DNA of 47,433 nucleotides from an uncultured Lentisphaerota bacterium. Its GTDB lineage: Bacteria > Verrucomicrobiota > Kiritimatiellia > CAIQIC01. Below the pieces are notes generated by a model, which was not told the DNA's origin, did not search any database, and saw nothing but the letters and a program-made list of their open reading frames with translations. Made by a program: the position numbers and the translations under genes. Where the stretch lies: contig CAIWHP010000165.1 in NCBI GenBank assembly GCA_903912445.1, positions 1-47,433 on the forward strand, given 5' to 3'. Shown here one piece after another: positions 38,576-45,615 of the stretch. The stretch's first letter is position 1. Each line of letters starts with the position of its first letter.

Positions 38576-40870
38576 TTATTTGGACATGTCTCCCGGATTG
38601 GCCACATGGTGGAAGGTGTTGCTACCGATCCAGATGCCGCGCGATGGGGCGGGGGCGCTCCCGCTGGCAGGCTTCGGCGGAGCGACCACAGTCACTCCTT
38701 GCTCGACGTTTTGCATGGTGTTGTGCTCGATGATCACATCGCTGACGGGGCCATTCACCTCGATGTGGGCGTTGCTGTCGAGTTGATTGCCGCGAATCAC
38801 ATGACCGCGCGACATGGTCACCTCGCGGATCTCCGGGGCGATCTTTGGCCACGTGACCTGGGCGGATAGGATGCCGAGCACGGATGATTCACTGCCCCAG
38901 CCGTTGCCTTCCCAGATGTGGTTGTTCAGGAACTGATGGAACCAACCGGGCTCCACCACCCAGATGTCCCGAGGGTCGCCTGTGATAGGGGCGCGTAGTC
39001 CGAGAGATGCGCCCGTGCTCATGGAGGCTGTCCGCCACACTTGATTTTCCGCCACGATGCAATCGCAGCAGGGCGCATAGAGTTGCACGGAGAATCTGCC
39101 ATCGCGGAACTCATTGCCGACGATGAGGTGGCGTCCCTGAAACTTGCCGATCGAGACGATGGAGCTGGTGTCTGGAGGAATCGTGAACGCTTGTTCGAGG
39201 GTGACCTGTTTCCCCGCGCCTGCGAGCAGGTTGCGGTATTGTCCGGCACCGCGACCACCGAGGATGTAAAGCGTCACGCCATGCCATTCTTCCGTGGCGA
39301 AATCGCCCTTCGGACGCCACTTGTTGAGGCCAAACTGGAAGTGTTTTTCTGGAATCAGGTGCTTGTCCCCACTACCCCACCGGATTTCATCTGCCAGTGT
39401 GATTTGGCCCCCCTGCACGTTCGCGATTTTGCCAACATACGCCGTGCCGTGTCCATCGGTTGTCAGACATTCACCGTCGCCGCCATAGGCCTGGCGGATA
39501 CGATTATGGGCGAAGTAAAGGTGATAGGTGGCGCACGAGTGATAAAGGCCAAACCCGCTGCCACTGGCCCACAAGCCCGCGCCGGCACACTCATTGTCTT
39601 CGAAGATCACGCGGGACAGGCCGTAGCACTGCAGCGGGGTGAACCCGTAGTCCAAGCGGTTGCGGGCGATCAGCCCGCCGAAAGTCTCCTTTAATGTGAT
39701 GGCTTTATCCGAGTGATAAATGTCGCAGTCGGTAATGACCACATTGTCGCCGGTAATCATCACCCCCGCTCCTGCGTTGGCGCTCGAAGCTGCCACGAGC
39801 GGGATGCCCGCATGAGCCTTGCCAACGAAATCGTGCCTTTGGTAAAAATTGGCCCGGATACGCACCCGCTGCACCCGCACGTTATTGCGGCCGGTGATCG
39901 CATTCTTGTGAATACCGCTGGTGTAAATGGCCAGATCCTCGACAGCAAAATCATCGGTTCCGCTGATCAAGCTATTCAGGGGCTGCTCCCGGTTGGGCCA
40001 GTAGAGATTGACCAAGCCCTCGCCCTCCCCTTTCAGCGTCACGAACGGCGGAATGACAAGCTCCTCATTGATGAGATAGCGGCCACGCGGGAAGTGAACC
40101 ACGCCGCCGCTGTTAGACGCAGCTTTGGCCAACGCCGCCTTGACCGCCGCAGTGCAATCGTTCGTCGTCGGGCCGAATTTGCTGACGTCAAACACCTCCT
40201 GCTTCCAAATAGGAGTCGGCCGGATCTGAATGTGCCCGGCCGGGCGCCAAGCATTCGATCCACCAAATCCATTGTGGACCGCCACGGTATAGAGGCCCGT
40301 CGGCAAGTCAGCCGGCAAGGCCACCGTCAGCGCATAGCCGCCGGTATCCTTGGATGCTTGCGCAACCAGTTTTATCTTCCTGCTCGCTCCTTCGATCCGC
40401 ACGTGGCTGGGCGCATCAAAGTGCAAGGCCTTCCCGAATATTCGCAACCAACCGCCCGGCGCTGCGGCGGTGGCACTGCCGTCACCTCGCAACCACCACG
40501 GGTCGGGTAGATTCAACAGCATAGTTGCCGAAGCACTCGCATGGGGTGCGGCACCGTCTATCACCCGGCAGGCATACGCTCCCATCGCCCAAGTCGCCGG
40601 GATCGCGAACTTCATCGACTGGCTGCTGACCTGCAAGGGTTCCAAGTGCTGCCAAGAGAGCGCAGCACCGTCGGCTTGACCCGTAAGTTGGGCAACTTCC
40701 ACCGACGCAGTGATCGGCCAGTCGCCGCTTAACATGACTGTTTCACCTGGCCGAACCGGATCCACCGCACGCAAAATCGTGGGCTTCGTTTCGGTCGACC
40801 CCTCGGCAGGCAGTTCAGCCAGCTGCGCGAGCAGCAGGGCGGTGAGGGTGAGGAGCATCTTGTCATTCAC
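38576..40870 (-). CDS. Secreted pectate-lyase-3-like beta-helix protein with N-terminal IPT/TIG-like domains
   Basis: Secreted 764-aa protein whose signal (MLLTLTALLLAQLAELPA) belongs to the shared cassette group. Residues about 28-215 form two Ig-like (IPT/TIG) domains: LRAVDPVRPGETVMLSGD and APGGWLRIFGKALHFD. Residues from about 227 match Pectate_lyase_3: VFDVSKFGPTTNDCTAAVKA, then VVHFPRGRYLINEELVIP and VTLKGEGEG. Beta-helix rungs run to about 740 (VVITDCDIYHSDKAITLKET, VIFEDNECAGAGLWA). It is probably a lyase or hydrolase on an acidic or branched polymer, but catalytic residues are not evident. GTG 40870 overlaps the GH29 stop (GTGA); ATG 40858 is a possible alternative start. It is the second gene of the run. 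Confidence 0.75.
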   Translation of the reverse strand: MNDKMLLTLTALLLAQLAELPAEGSTETKPTILRAVDPVRPGETVMLSGDWPITASVEVAQLTGQADGAALSWQHLEPLQVSSQSMKFAIPATWAMGAYACRVIDGAAPHASASATMLLNLPDPWWLRGDGSATAAAPGGWLRIFGKALHFDAPSHVRIEGASRKIKLVAQASKDTGGYALTVALPADLPTGLYTVAVHNGFGGSNAWRPAGHIQIRPTPIWKQEVFDVSKFGPTTNDCTAAVKAALAKAASNSGGVVHFPRGRYLINEELVIPPFVTLKGEGEGLVNLYWPNREQPLNSLISGTDDFAVEDLAIYTSGIHKNAITGRNNVRVQRVRIRANFYQRHDFVGKAHAGIPLVAASSANAGAGVMITGDNVVITDCDIYHSDKAITLKETFGGLIARNRLDYGFTPLQCYGLSRVIFEDNECAGAGLWASGSGFGLYHSCATYHLYFAHNRIRQAYGGDGECLTTDGHGTAYVGKIANVQGGQITLADEIRWGSGDKHLIPEKHFQFGLNKWRPKGDFATEEWHGVTLYILGGRGAGQYRNLLAGAGKQVTLEQAFTIPPDTSSIVSIGKFQGRHLIVGNEFRDGRFSVQLYAPCCDCIVAENQVWRTASMSTGASLGLRAPITGDPRDIWVVEPGWFHQFLNNHIWEGNGWGSESSVLGILSAQVTWPKIAPEIREVTMSRGHVIRGNQLDSNAHIEVNGPVSDVIIEHNTMQNVEQGVTVVAPPKPASGSAPAPSRGIWIGSNTFHHVANPGDMSK

Positions 40871-42210
40871 TTGGTTTCGTCCTGTTTATTGCCGGGAACG
40901 TTTGCCACCGGGAGCCGGTCGAATTCCAGCTTGAGGACCCAACCGGCGGTGGAGCGGTCGTTGACGGGCAGATGCTTCACGCGCAGGCAGCGGTTGGGCG
41001 TCTGGTTGTGCAGGCGCGGCAGCTCGGCGACATCGCAGGCGAGGGCTTCGCCGGTGTTGAGCAGCGTCGCGCGACGCGGCGACTCCAGCAGCGGCGAAAG
41101 GAAAACCGACGCAGTCTCCGGTTCCTTGATCAGATGAACGTAGAGCGTATTGCCGCGCCGCGTGAGGACCACATCGCGGTTGCTGGTGAGCGCGCTCGCC
41201 TGCTCAATGCCAATCAACGACTCGCGGACAGAGCCGAACCATTTACCGATGCGCTGGAGAATGGCGGCCGATTCCTCGCCGATGACGCCATCGGGTTGCG
41301 GCCCGACATTGAGCAGATAGTTCCCGCCCTTCGCCAACACCTTCTGGATGCTGCGGACCAGATGCGCGTCGCTGTAATAATCCTCGTCCGCGCGCCAGCC
41401 CCAGCTTTGATAGCCGACCGCCTGGCACGCCTCGATCGGTTTCTCGAACGCGAGCTTGGTGTTGACCGACGCATCCCAGTCGCGCTCCGGCGTGCCGAAG
41501 TCGCCATCGTCGCAGCCGCGGTTGTTGATGACGGCGTTGGGCTGCAACTGCCGGATCAGCGCGTTGATCGCCGGGTCGCGATGCTTGAGGACGTTGGCGT
41601 CCCACCAGAAGCCATGAATCTCGCCGTAGTTGCTGCACAGCTCGCGCACCTGCGCCTTGACGAATGCCATGTAGCGGGCGAGGTCGGGCTGGTCGCCCGG
41701 CTCCGGCGCACGCAGCTCATAGGGCCGGCCGGCGGCGGGATAGTTCGGGTGATGCATGTCGGCCAGCGAGTAGTAGAGGCAGAGTGGGAACTTGCGCCGG
41801 TGACACGCCTCCGCGAGCAGCGCGAGCGCGTCCTTCGCGTAGGGCGTGCGCTTCACATTGTAATCGGTCTGCTTCGTGTCCCACATGCAGAAGCCGTCCA
41901 CATGCTTGGTCGTGAAGGTGAGGTATTGCATCCCGGCCTGCTCCGCGAGGTCGAGCCACGCATCGGGCTTAAACTTGGCCGGGTTGAACTGCCGCAGCAG
42001 GGGCGCATAGTCGGCGCGGGAGAGTTTCTTGCGGTACATGTGCTGCTCGTGCCAGCCGGCGACCGAGTAGAGGCCCCAGTGGATAAACATCCCGAAACGT
42101 TTTTCCGTGAACCAATCCCGGCCATCGCGGAAACTTCCCGCCAGCCCCAACAGCGGGCGCGTCACGGCGGCAGCGAGGCCCGCCTTCAACAAGTTCCTGC
42201 GCGTCAGCAT
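40867..42210 (-). CDS. GH29 alpha-L-fucosidase with Tat signal, first gene of the operon
   Basis: Exported retaining alpha-L-fucosidase of 447 aa. The start MLTRRNLLKAGLAAAV is a twin-arginine signal. GH29 hallmarks are complete: FGMFIHWGLYSVAGWHEQ (39-56), YLTFTTKHVDGFCMWDTKQT (96-115), FPLCLYYSLADMHHP and EIHGFWWDANV (197-207) with D204 as expected nucleophile; AKGGNYLLNVGPQPDG ends the barrel. A C-terminal beta-sandwich (about 345-440) is present, so the length is typical of full-size members. ATG 42210 has GAGGAG six bases upstream; ATG 42216 would sit directly on that site and is less likely. It lies divergent from the AraC-type regulator, which suggests that regulator controls it and the genes coupled to it. 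Confidence 0.9.
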   Translation of the reverse strand: MLTRRNLLKAGLAAAVTRPLLGLAGSFRDGRDWFTEKRFGMFIHWGLYSVAGWHEQHMYRKKLSRADYAPLLRQFNPAKFKPDAWLDLAEQAGMQYLTFTTKHVDGFCMWDTKQTDYNVKRTPYAKDALALLAEACHRRKFPLCLYYSLADMHHPNYPAAGRPYELRAPEPGDQPDLARYMAFVKAQVRELCSNYGEIHGFWWDANVLKHRDPAINALIRQLQPNAVINNRGCDDGDFGTPERDWDASVNTKLAFEKPIEACQAVGYQSWGWRADEDYYSDAHLVRSIQKVLAKGGNYLLNVGPQPDGVIGEESAAILQRIGKWFGSVRESLIGIEQASALTSNRDVVLTRRGNTLYVHLIKEPETASVFLSPLLESPRRATLLNTGEALACDVAELPRLHNQTPNRCLRVKHLPVNDRSTAGWVLKLEFDRLPVANVPGNKQDETK

Positions 42211-42344
42211 ACGCATCTCCTCTCGACGACGAATGTGTCTTTTCCGGCCCGCGCGTTTTCCAACGGCGCGGCGCCGGAAACCGCCAGCGTTTGGCAGCAT
42301 AATGGACTTGCCGCTCCGCGGCTATATCTGCTAGAGGTTTTTTT
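42211..42344. promoter_or_regulatory. Divergent promoter region with a short inverted repeat
   Basis: This 134-nt gap separates the divergent GH29 gene and AraC-type regulator and must hold the promoters of both. GCCGC at 42310-42314 and GCGGC at 42318-42322 form a perfect inverted repeat around TCC and could be part of an operator. No convincing -35/-10 pair is visible in either direction. Confidence 0.5.
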
Positions 42345-43226
42345 GTGTCCAAATCCGTTCTCCAGAAACGCAACCGCGGGGCCTACGACCAGCCGTTCTC
42401 CGGTGTCGGCGTGGAATTCTACCCGCTCGGAGTGCCACCCGACCATTCCGGCATCGTGCTCCACGAGTCCGGCTACCTCGCGCGCAACGACTGGTGGCAT
42501 TTCCCCGACGTGCTCTCGCCCTTCTGGCGGCTCTACTACAACTTCGACCCCGGCCACAGCGTCGTCTTCGGCGGACACGAGGTGCCGCTGACGCCGCGCC
42601 ATATCGTGCTCATCCCCGACGGGCACCTGTTCCACTGCCGCGGGCGCACGCCGGTGCGCAACCTCTGGCTCGCCTTCAGCAGCGCGTTCCGGCTCGAACC
42701 CGGACAGCCCGCGCCGCTGCAGCTGCGTCCGACCCGCATGGAACTGGCGCTGCTGCGCGAGATCGCCCAAATGATCGGCGCCCCGCCCACCGCGGCGCTG
42801 CCGCGGCGCCGGGTGTACCACCGCAGCCTCGCCCTGCTCCACCTGCTCCTCTCGCGCCCCGAGTTGCGCTGGCAGACGCAGACCGTGCCGGAGGGCATCC
42901 GCCGCGCGACCCAGCACATTCACGCCGCGCTCGGCACCCCGCTGACGCTGCCGGAGCTGGCGCGCGAGGCGGGCCTGAGCGTCAGCGCCTTTTCGCGCCA
43001 CTTCCGCCGCTGCCACGGCGTGGCGCCGACGCGCTACGTCATGCAGGGGCGCGTCCGCGAAGCCGCGCGCCTGCTGGCGCAGACCGGGGCGACCCTCGAG
43101 GAGATCGCCGAGCGCACCGGCTTCCCGAATCGCGCCTATTTCAGCCGCGTCTTCGCCCAGTTGACCGGCGAGCCGCCCGCGCACTTCCGCCGCGTCCACG
43201 CCGCCGAGCGGCCGGCCTCCGGCTGA
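42345..43226 (+). CDS. AraC-family transcriptional regulator
   Basis: Cytosolic DNA-binding regulator of 293 aa. The N-terminal part (about 20-130) resembles an AraC-type cupin sensor (WWHFPDVLSPFWRLYYNFDP, VVFGGHEVPLTPRHIVLIPD). The C-terminal 100 residues hold the two helix-turn-helix units: LTLPELAREAGLSVSAFSRH (200-219) and LEEIAERTGFPNRAYFSRVF (about 249-268), followed by FxxxxGxxPxxFRR, the normal family ending. GTG 42345 is the first good start; the upstream bases are a T-run with AGAGG before it. Divergence from the polysaccharide genes suggests it activates them when it senses a released sugar. The inducer is unknown. Confidence 0.9.
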   Translation: MSKSVLQKRNRGAYDQPFSGVGVEFYPLGVPPDHSGIVLHESGYLARNDWWHFPDVLSPFWRLYYNFDPGHSVVFGGHEVPLTPRHIVLIPDGHLFHCRGRTPVRNLWLAFSSAFRLEPGQPAPLQLRPTRMELALLREIAQMIGAPPTAALPRRRVYHRSLALLHLLLSRPELRWQTQTVPEGIRRATQHIHAALGTPLTLPELAREAGLSVSAFSRHFRRCHGVAPTRYVMQGRVREAARLLAQTGATLEEIAERTGFPNRAYFSRVFAQLTGEPPAHFRRVHAAERPASG

Positions 43227-43272
43227 CGTTTCCGCAGCATGGAATCGGCTCGCAAATCGGCGGTGGGCATGG

Positions 43273-43307
43273 CAGGAAGCGGCGGCCTGCTGCGTTGCGC
43301 AGCAGGC
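43273..43307. repeat. 35-bp element with perfect 10-bp hairpin upstream of the GH gene
   Basis: GCCTGCTGCG (43285-43294) and CGCAGCAGGC (43298-43307) pair perfectly around TTG. The element from 43273 shares 26 of 34 positions with 45575-45608, which precedes the sigma factor gene. It may be a terminator for the AraC gene (59 nt after its stop), a repeat, or a leader structure. Confidence 0.6.
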
Positions 43308-43324
43308 ATGACAGGACGCTACTT

Positions 43325-44572
43325 ATGAAAAATTGGATCATCGGTTTTATGGCGCTCGTCGCCTGTGGAGCCAACGCAAGCGCGGCCGTAGTGAAAATCG
43401 AAAAACAGGGCGACGGGTGGAGGCTGCTGCGGGACGGCCAGCCATTTTTCGTCAAGGGCGCGGGCGGCATGATGCACCTCGACAAACTCGCGGCCGCAGG
43501 CGCCAACGCCATCCGGTTCTGGCATACGGACGCGAAGTCGCTCGATGAGGCACAGCGGTACGGGCTGGCCGTGCTGGTGGGGCTGCCGCTGGGCAAGCCG
43601 CGCTCGGGCTTCGACTACGCGGACGAAAAGAAACTGGCGGAGCAGCGCGCGAAAATCCGGGAACTTGTGCTGAAGTTCAAAGACCACCCGGCGGTGCTGT
43701 TGTGGGCGATCGGCAACGAGCCAACCATCGGCACTCCGCGTGAACAACGGCTGCTGCTGTGGAAGGAAGTCAACCGGCTGGCGGGACTGGTGCGCTCGCT
43801 CGATCCGCATCACCCCGTCATCGCCGTCGTCGGCGCAGAGCAGTGGAAAAAGCATCTCGACGAGATGGACGCGCCCTGCCCCGCGCTCGACGCGGTCGGC
43901 ATCAACGCCTATGCCGACATGCTGACCATGCCGGAGGACGTGGCGCGGCAGGGCTGGCAGCGGCCCTACCTTGTGACCGAGTTCGGCCCGCGCGGTCACT
44001 GGCAGGTGGCGCGGAACGAGTGGAAGGCGCGACTCGAAGACAGCAGCACGGAAAAGGCCGACTTCTATCGTCGCGCCTACGAGCATGCCGTAAAGGATCG
44101 CCCGCAGTGCCTCGGCTCGTTCGCCTTCATCTGGGGCTGGAAGATGGAGAAGACCCATACGTGGTACGGCTTGCTCCTGCAGGACGGCAACCGCACCGAG
44201 GCCGTGGATGTGCTCGCGCAATGCTGGACCGGCAAGCCGCCGGCGAACCGCTGCCCGCAAATCGGTCCCGGGAAAATTCAGGTGCAACAGGAAGCCGGCG
44301 CGCCGCTGCGCTGCACGGTGGAAGCTGCCGATCCCGAGGGCGACCCGCTCGCCATCGAGTGGGATTTGCGGCGCGACGTGACGGATGACCCGGGCGTCGG
44401 CGGCGACTTCCAGCACCTGGAACCGGCGCTCAAAGGCGCCGTACTGGAGTCCAAGGGCAAAGCAGCCACAATCAAGCTGCCCGAGCAACCTGGCAAGTAT
44501 CGCGTCTTCGTCTATATCCGCGATGGCCACGGCGGCGCCGCCACCGCGAATGTGCCTGTGCGCAAGGACTGA
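43325..44572 (+). CDS. Secreted GH2/GH5-like clan-A beta-glycosidase
   Basis: Secreted 415-aa protein; signal MKNWIIGFMALVACGANASA. Residues about 25-310 are a TIM barrel of clan GH-A like the catalytic domain of GH2: FVKGAGGMMHLDKLAAAGAN (42-61), LLWAIGNEPTIG (125-136) with E132 as acid/base, and YLVTEFGPRGHW (215-226) with E219 as nucleophile. The usual GH2 sandwich domains at the front are missing, so it is a short version. The end (about 320-415) is an Ig/PKD-like domain (LRCTVEAADPEGDPLAIEWD). The substrate may be a beta-linked galactose, glucuronic acid or mannose; I cannot tell. ATG 43325 has AGGA about ten bases upstream. It follows the AraC gene on the same strand after 98 nt and may be transcribed with it. 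Confidence 0.8.
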   Translation: MKNWIIGFMALVACGANASAAVVKIEKQGDGWRLLRDGQPFFVKGAGGMMHLDKLAAAGANAIRFWHTDAKSLDEAQRYGLAVLVGLPLGKPRSGFDYADEKKLAEQRAKIRELVLKFKDHPAVLLWAIGNEPTIGTPREQRLLLWKEVNRLAGLVRSLDPHHPVIAVVGAEQWKKHLDEMDAPCPALDAVGINAYADMLTMPEDVARQGWQRPYLVTEFGPRGHWQVARNEWKARLEDSSTEKADFYRRAYEHAVKDRPQCLGSFAFIWGWKMEKTHTWYGLLLQDGNRTEAVDVLAQCWTGKPPANRCPQIGPGKIQVQQEAGAPLRCTVEAADPEGDPLAIEWDLRRDVTDDPGVGGDFQHLEPALKGAVLESKGKAATIKLPEQPGKYRVFVYIRDGHGGAATANVPVRKD

Positions 44573-44780
44573 CGTAAGGCGCGCAAGAAGTCAGCTATGG
44601 CCCGCTGCATGTCATCGCGCACGCCAAGACGCCGAAGGCTGCGAGCAACGGGCCTTTAGCTCCGACAACGCCAGCGCAAACGATGCCTTACGCGGTGAAG
44701 CACCTCTTGGCGAACGGACTTACGCCTGCTAGAATCATCTCGGAGTTGCGCAAGTCCGGAATGTTTCATGGAGCATAATT
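44573..44780. other. Gap with a start-less open frame and the first long palindrome
   Basis: This 208-nt stretch has no clear gene. One plus-strand frame stays open from a TAA near 44577 to the TAA just before the next gene; within it the only ATG gives about 29 codons (MPYAVKHLLANGL...). It has no good ribosome site and overlaps the palindrome at 44732-44767. It could be a decayed gene end or chance. Confidence 0.35.
44732..44767. repeat. Long palindrome, copy 1 (before the tandem winged-helix gene)
   Basis: An imperfect palindrome centred on TTGCGCAA, with right half CAAGTCCGGAATGTTTC, ending 13 nt before the ATG at 44781. Four mismatches in 17 paired positions. Its place over the presumed promoter or leader would fit an autoregulatory operator. 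Confidence 0.65.
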
Positions 44781-45434
44781 ATGGATGAAATCATTGTGCG
44801 AGTCATGCGGGCGATGGCCTCACATCCGCGGTTGCGGATGCTGTCGCTCCTCACCTTGGGAGAGCAAACTCCTACCCACTTGGCCAAGGTGCTGCAACTG
44901 CCGCTGTGCGCGGTGTCCCAGCACCTGCGTGTCCTGGTCGCCGCCAATCTGATCACCCGACGCAAATCCGGGGGTTGGTGTCACTACCGAGCCGAGTCTC
45001 CCTACGACGCCACCACGTTCAGCGGCAAACTTGCGATTTGGTTGTACGGCCTGCTGAAACCGCAACCAGCCTGTGAGAGGAATTATCCCGAACTTGCGCA
45101 AGTCCGGGATGATTCCGCCGCACAAGCTGCGGCACTGCATCGGATCATTTTCGAGGCAGCGACGGCGTTCACGGATTTGCGACGCTTGCAACTGCTGCGC
45201 TATCTGGGACGGCATCAAAGCGCGGATGCGCAGGATCTGGAAGAGTCGTTGAGCATGTCACCGCAGGCGATTAGCCGGCATATGCGCAAACTGGTCCGAC
45301 GTGGTTATGTGCAGACACAGCCCATGGGTCGCGCCGTTGTGTATAGACCAAGCCGGGACGCCAAGACCTCCGTCCATCGGCGACTGTTTGAAATCGTCCG
45401 GGACGCCTGGGAACAACGATCCCGGACTTTGTAA
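44781..45434 (+). CDS. Regulator with two tandem ArsR/MarR-type winged helices
   Basis: Cytosolic DNA-binding protein of 217 aa made of two winged-helix units. Unit 1 (about 5-75): RAMASHPRLRMLSLLTLGEQ, then THLAKVLQLPLCAVSQHLRV and a wing ending in WCHYRAES. Unit 2 (about 120-198): AFTDLRRLQLLRYLGRHQSA, LEESLSMSPQAISRHMRKLV and a wing VVYRPSRD. Both look like ArsR-type domains, so this is a fused pseudo-dimer. No metal-binding cysteine pair of the ArsR type (CxC in the recognition helix) is seen. The linker (about 95-115, reading ERNYPELAQVRDDSA) is encoded by the second copy of a long palindrome, and the stop codon lies in the third. ATG 44781 lies after GGAG. Targets are unknown. Confidence 0.8.
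   Translation: MDEIIVRVMRAMASHPRLRMLSLLTLGEQTPTHLAKVLQLPLCAVSQHLRVLVAANLITRRKSGGWCHYRAESPYDATTFSGKLAIWLYGLLKPQPACERNYPELAQVRDDSAAQAAALHRIIFEAATAFTDLRRLQLLRYLGRHQSADAQDLEESLSMSPQAISRHMRKLVRRGYVQTQPMGRAVVYRPSRDAKTSVHRRLFEIVRDAWEQRSRTL
45079..45116. repeat. Long palindrome, copy 2 (inside the winged-helix coding sequence)
   Basis: A 38-bp palindrome with only two mismatches in 18 paired positions. Left arm begins GGAATTATCCCGAACTTG, right arm is CAAGTCCGGGATGATTCC, around the central CG. It encodes the linker between the two winged helices without breaking the frame. Confidence 0.85.
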
Positions 45435-45450
45435 AGTCCGAGATGATTCC
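45418..45450. repeat. Long palindrome, copy 3 (holds the winged-helix stop codon)
   Basis: CGGACTTT and AAAGTCCG pair perfectly around GT, with the outer part AGATGATTCC shared with copy 2. The TAA stop of the winged-helix gene (45432-45434) is inside it. It could act as the gene's terminator, although no T-run follows. Confidence 0.75.
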
Positions 45451-45528
45451 GTTCACCATGGACTCACCGATGATCAAGGCGTGGAGACGAGGCAAGTGGT
45501 TTTCCACGGCCCGAAACATACGGCCTGG

Positions 45529-45548
45529 TTTTCAAGGTCTAGGGAAAA
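45529..45548. repeat. Degenerate TTCCAA-type palindrome
   Basis: TTTTCAAGGTCTAGGGAAAA resembles a decayed copy of the TTTTCCAAGGnTTGGAAAA motif found in minus-strand leaders. It lies in the leader of the sigma factor gene. Confidence 0.4.
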
Positions 45549-45574
45549 AACACATAAATCCACAGCGCGCCTGT

Positions 45575-45608
45575 CAGGAAGCGGCGATGCGCTGCGTTAC
45601 ATAACAGG
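45575..45608. repeat. 34-bp element related to 43273-43306
   Basis: Begins CAGGAAGCGGCG and ends in AACAGG, 7 nt before the sigma factor ATG. Its CAGG may serve as part of the ribosome site. It lacks the perfect hairpin of the copy at 43285-43307. Confidence 0.55.
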
Positions 45609-45615
45609 TAGAACC

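Noticed and set aside
1979-42210. Sulfatases or a SusC/SusD pair in the polysaccharide run
   Set aside because: I looked for the C/S-x-P-x-R sulfatase motif context and for TonB-receptor-like or SusD-like proteins among the genes and saw none.
42494-43324. Upstream extension of the GH2/GH5-like gene through the AraC gene
   Set aside because: The extension is arginine/alanine-rich and out of frame with the AraC protein. A proper signal peptide begins at ATG 43325.
45459-45605. A 48-codon frame (MDSPMIKAW...) before the sigma factor
   Set aside because: It crosses a degenerate palindrome and the 34-bp element and has no ribosome site of note; its protein-like look comes from the repeats.
45301-45615. 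N-terminal extension of the sigma factor
   Set aside because: It lacks sigma-factor residues and runs through repeats and the previous gene's end. ATG 45616 gives a normal-length ECF protein.
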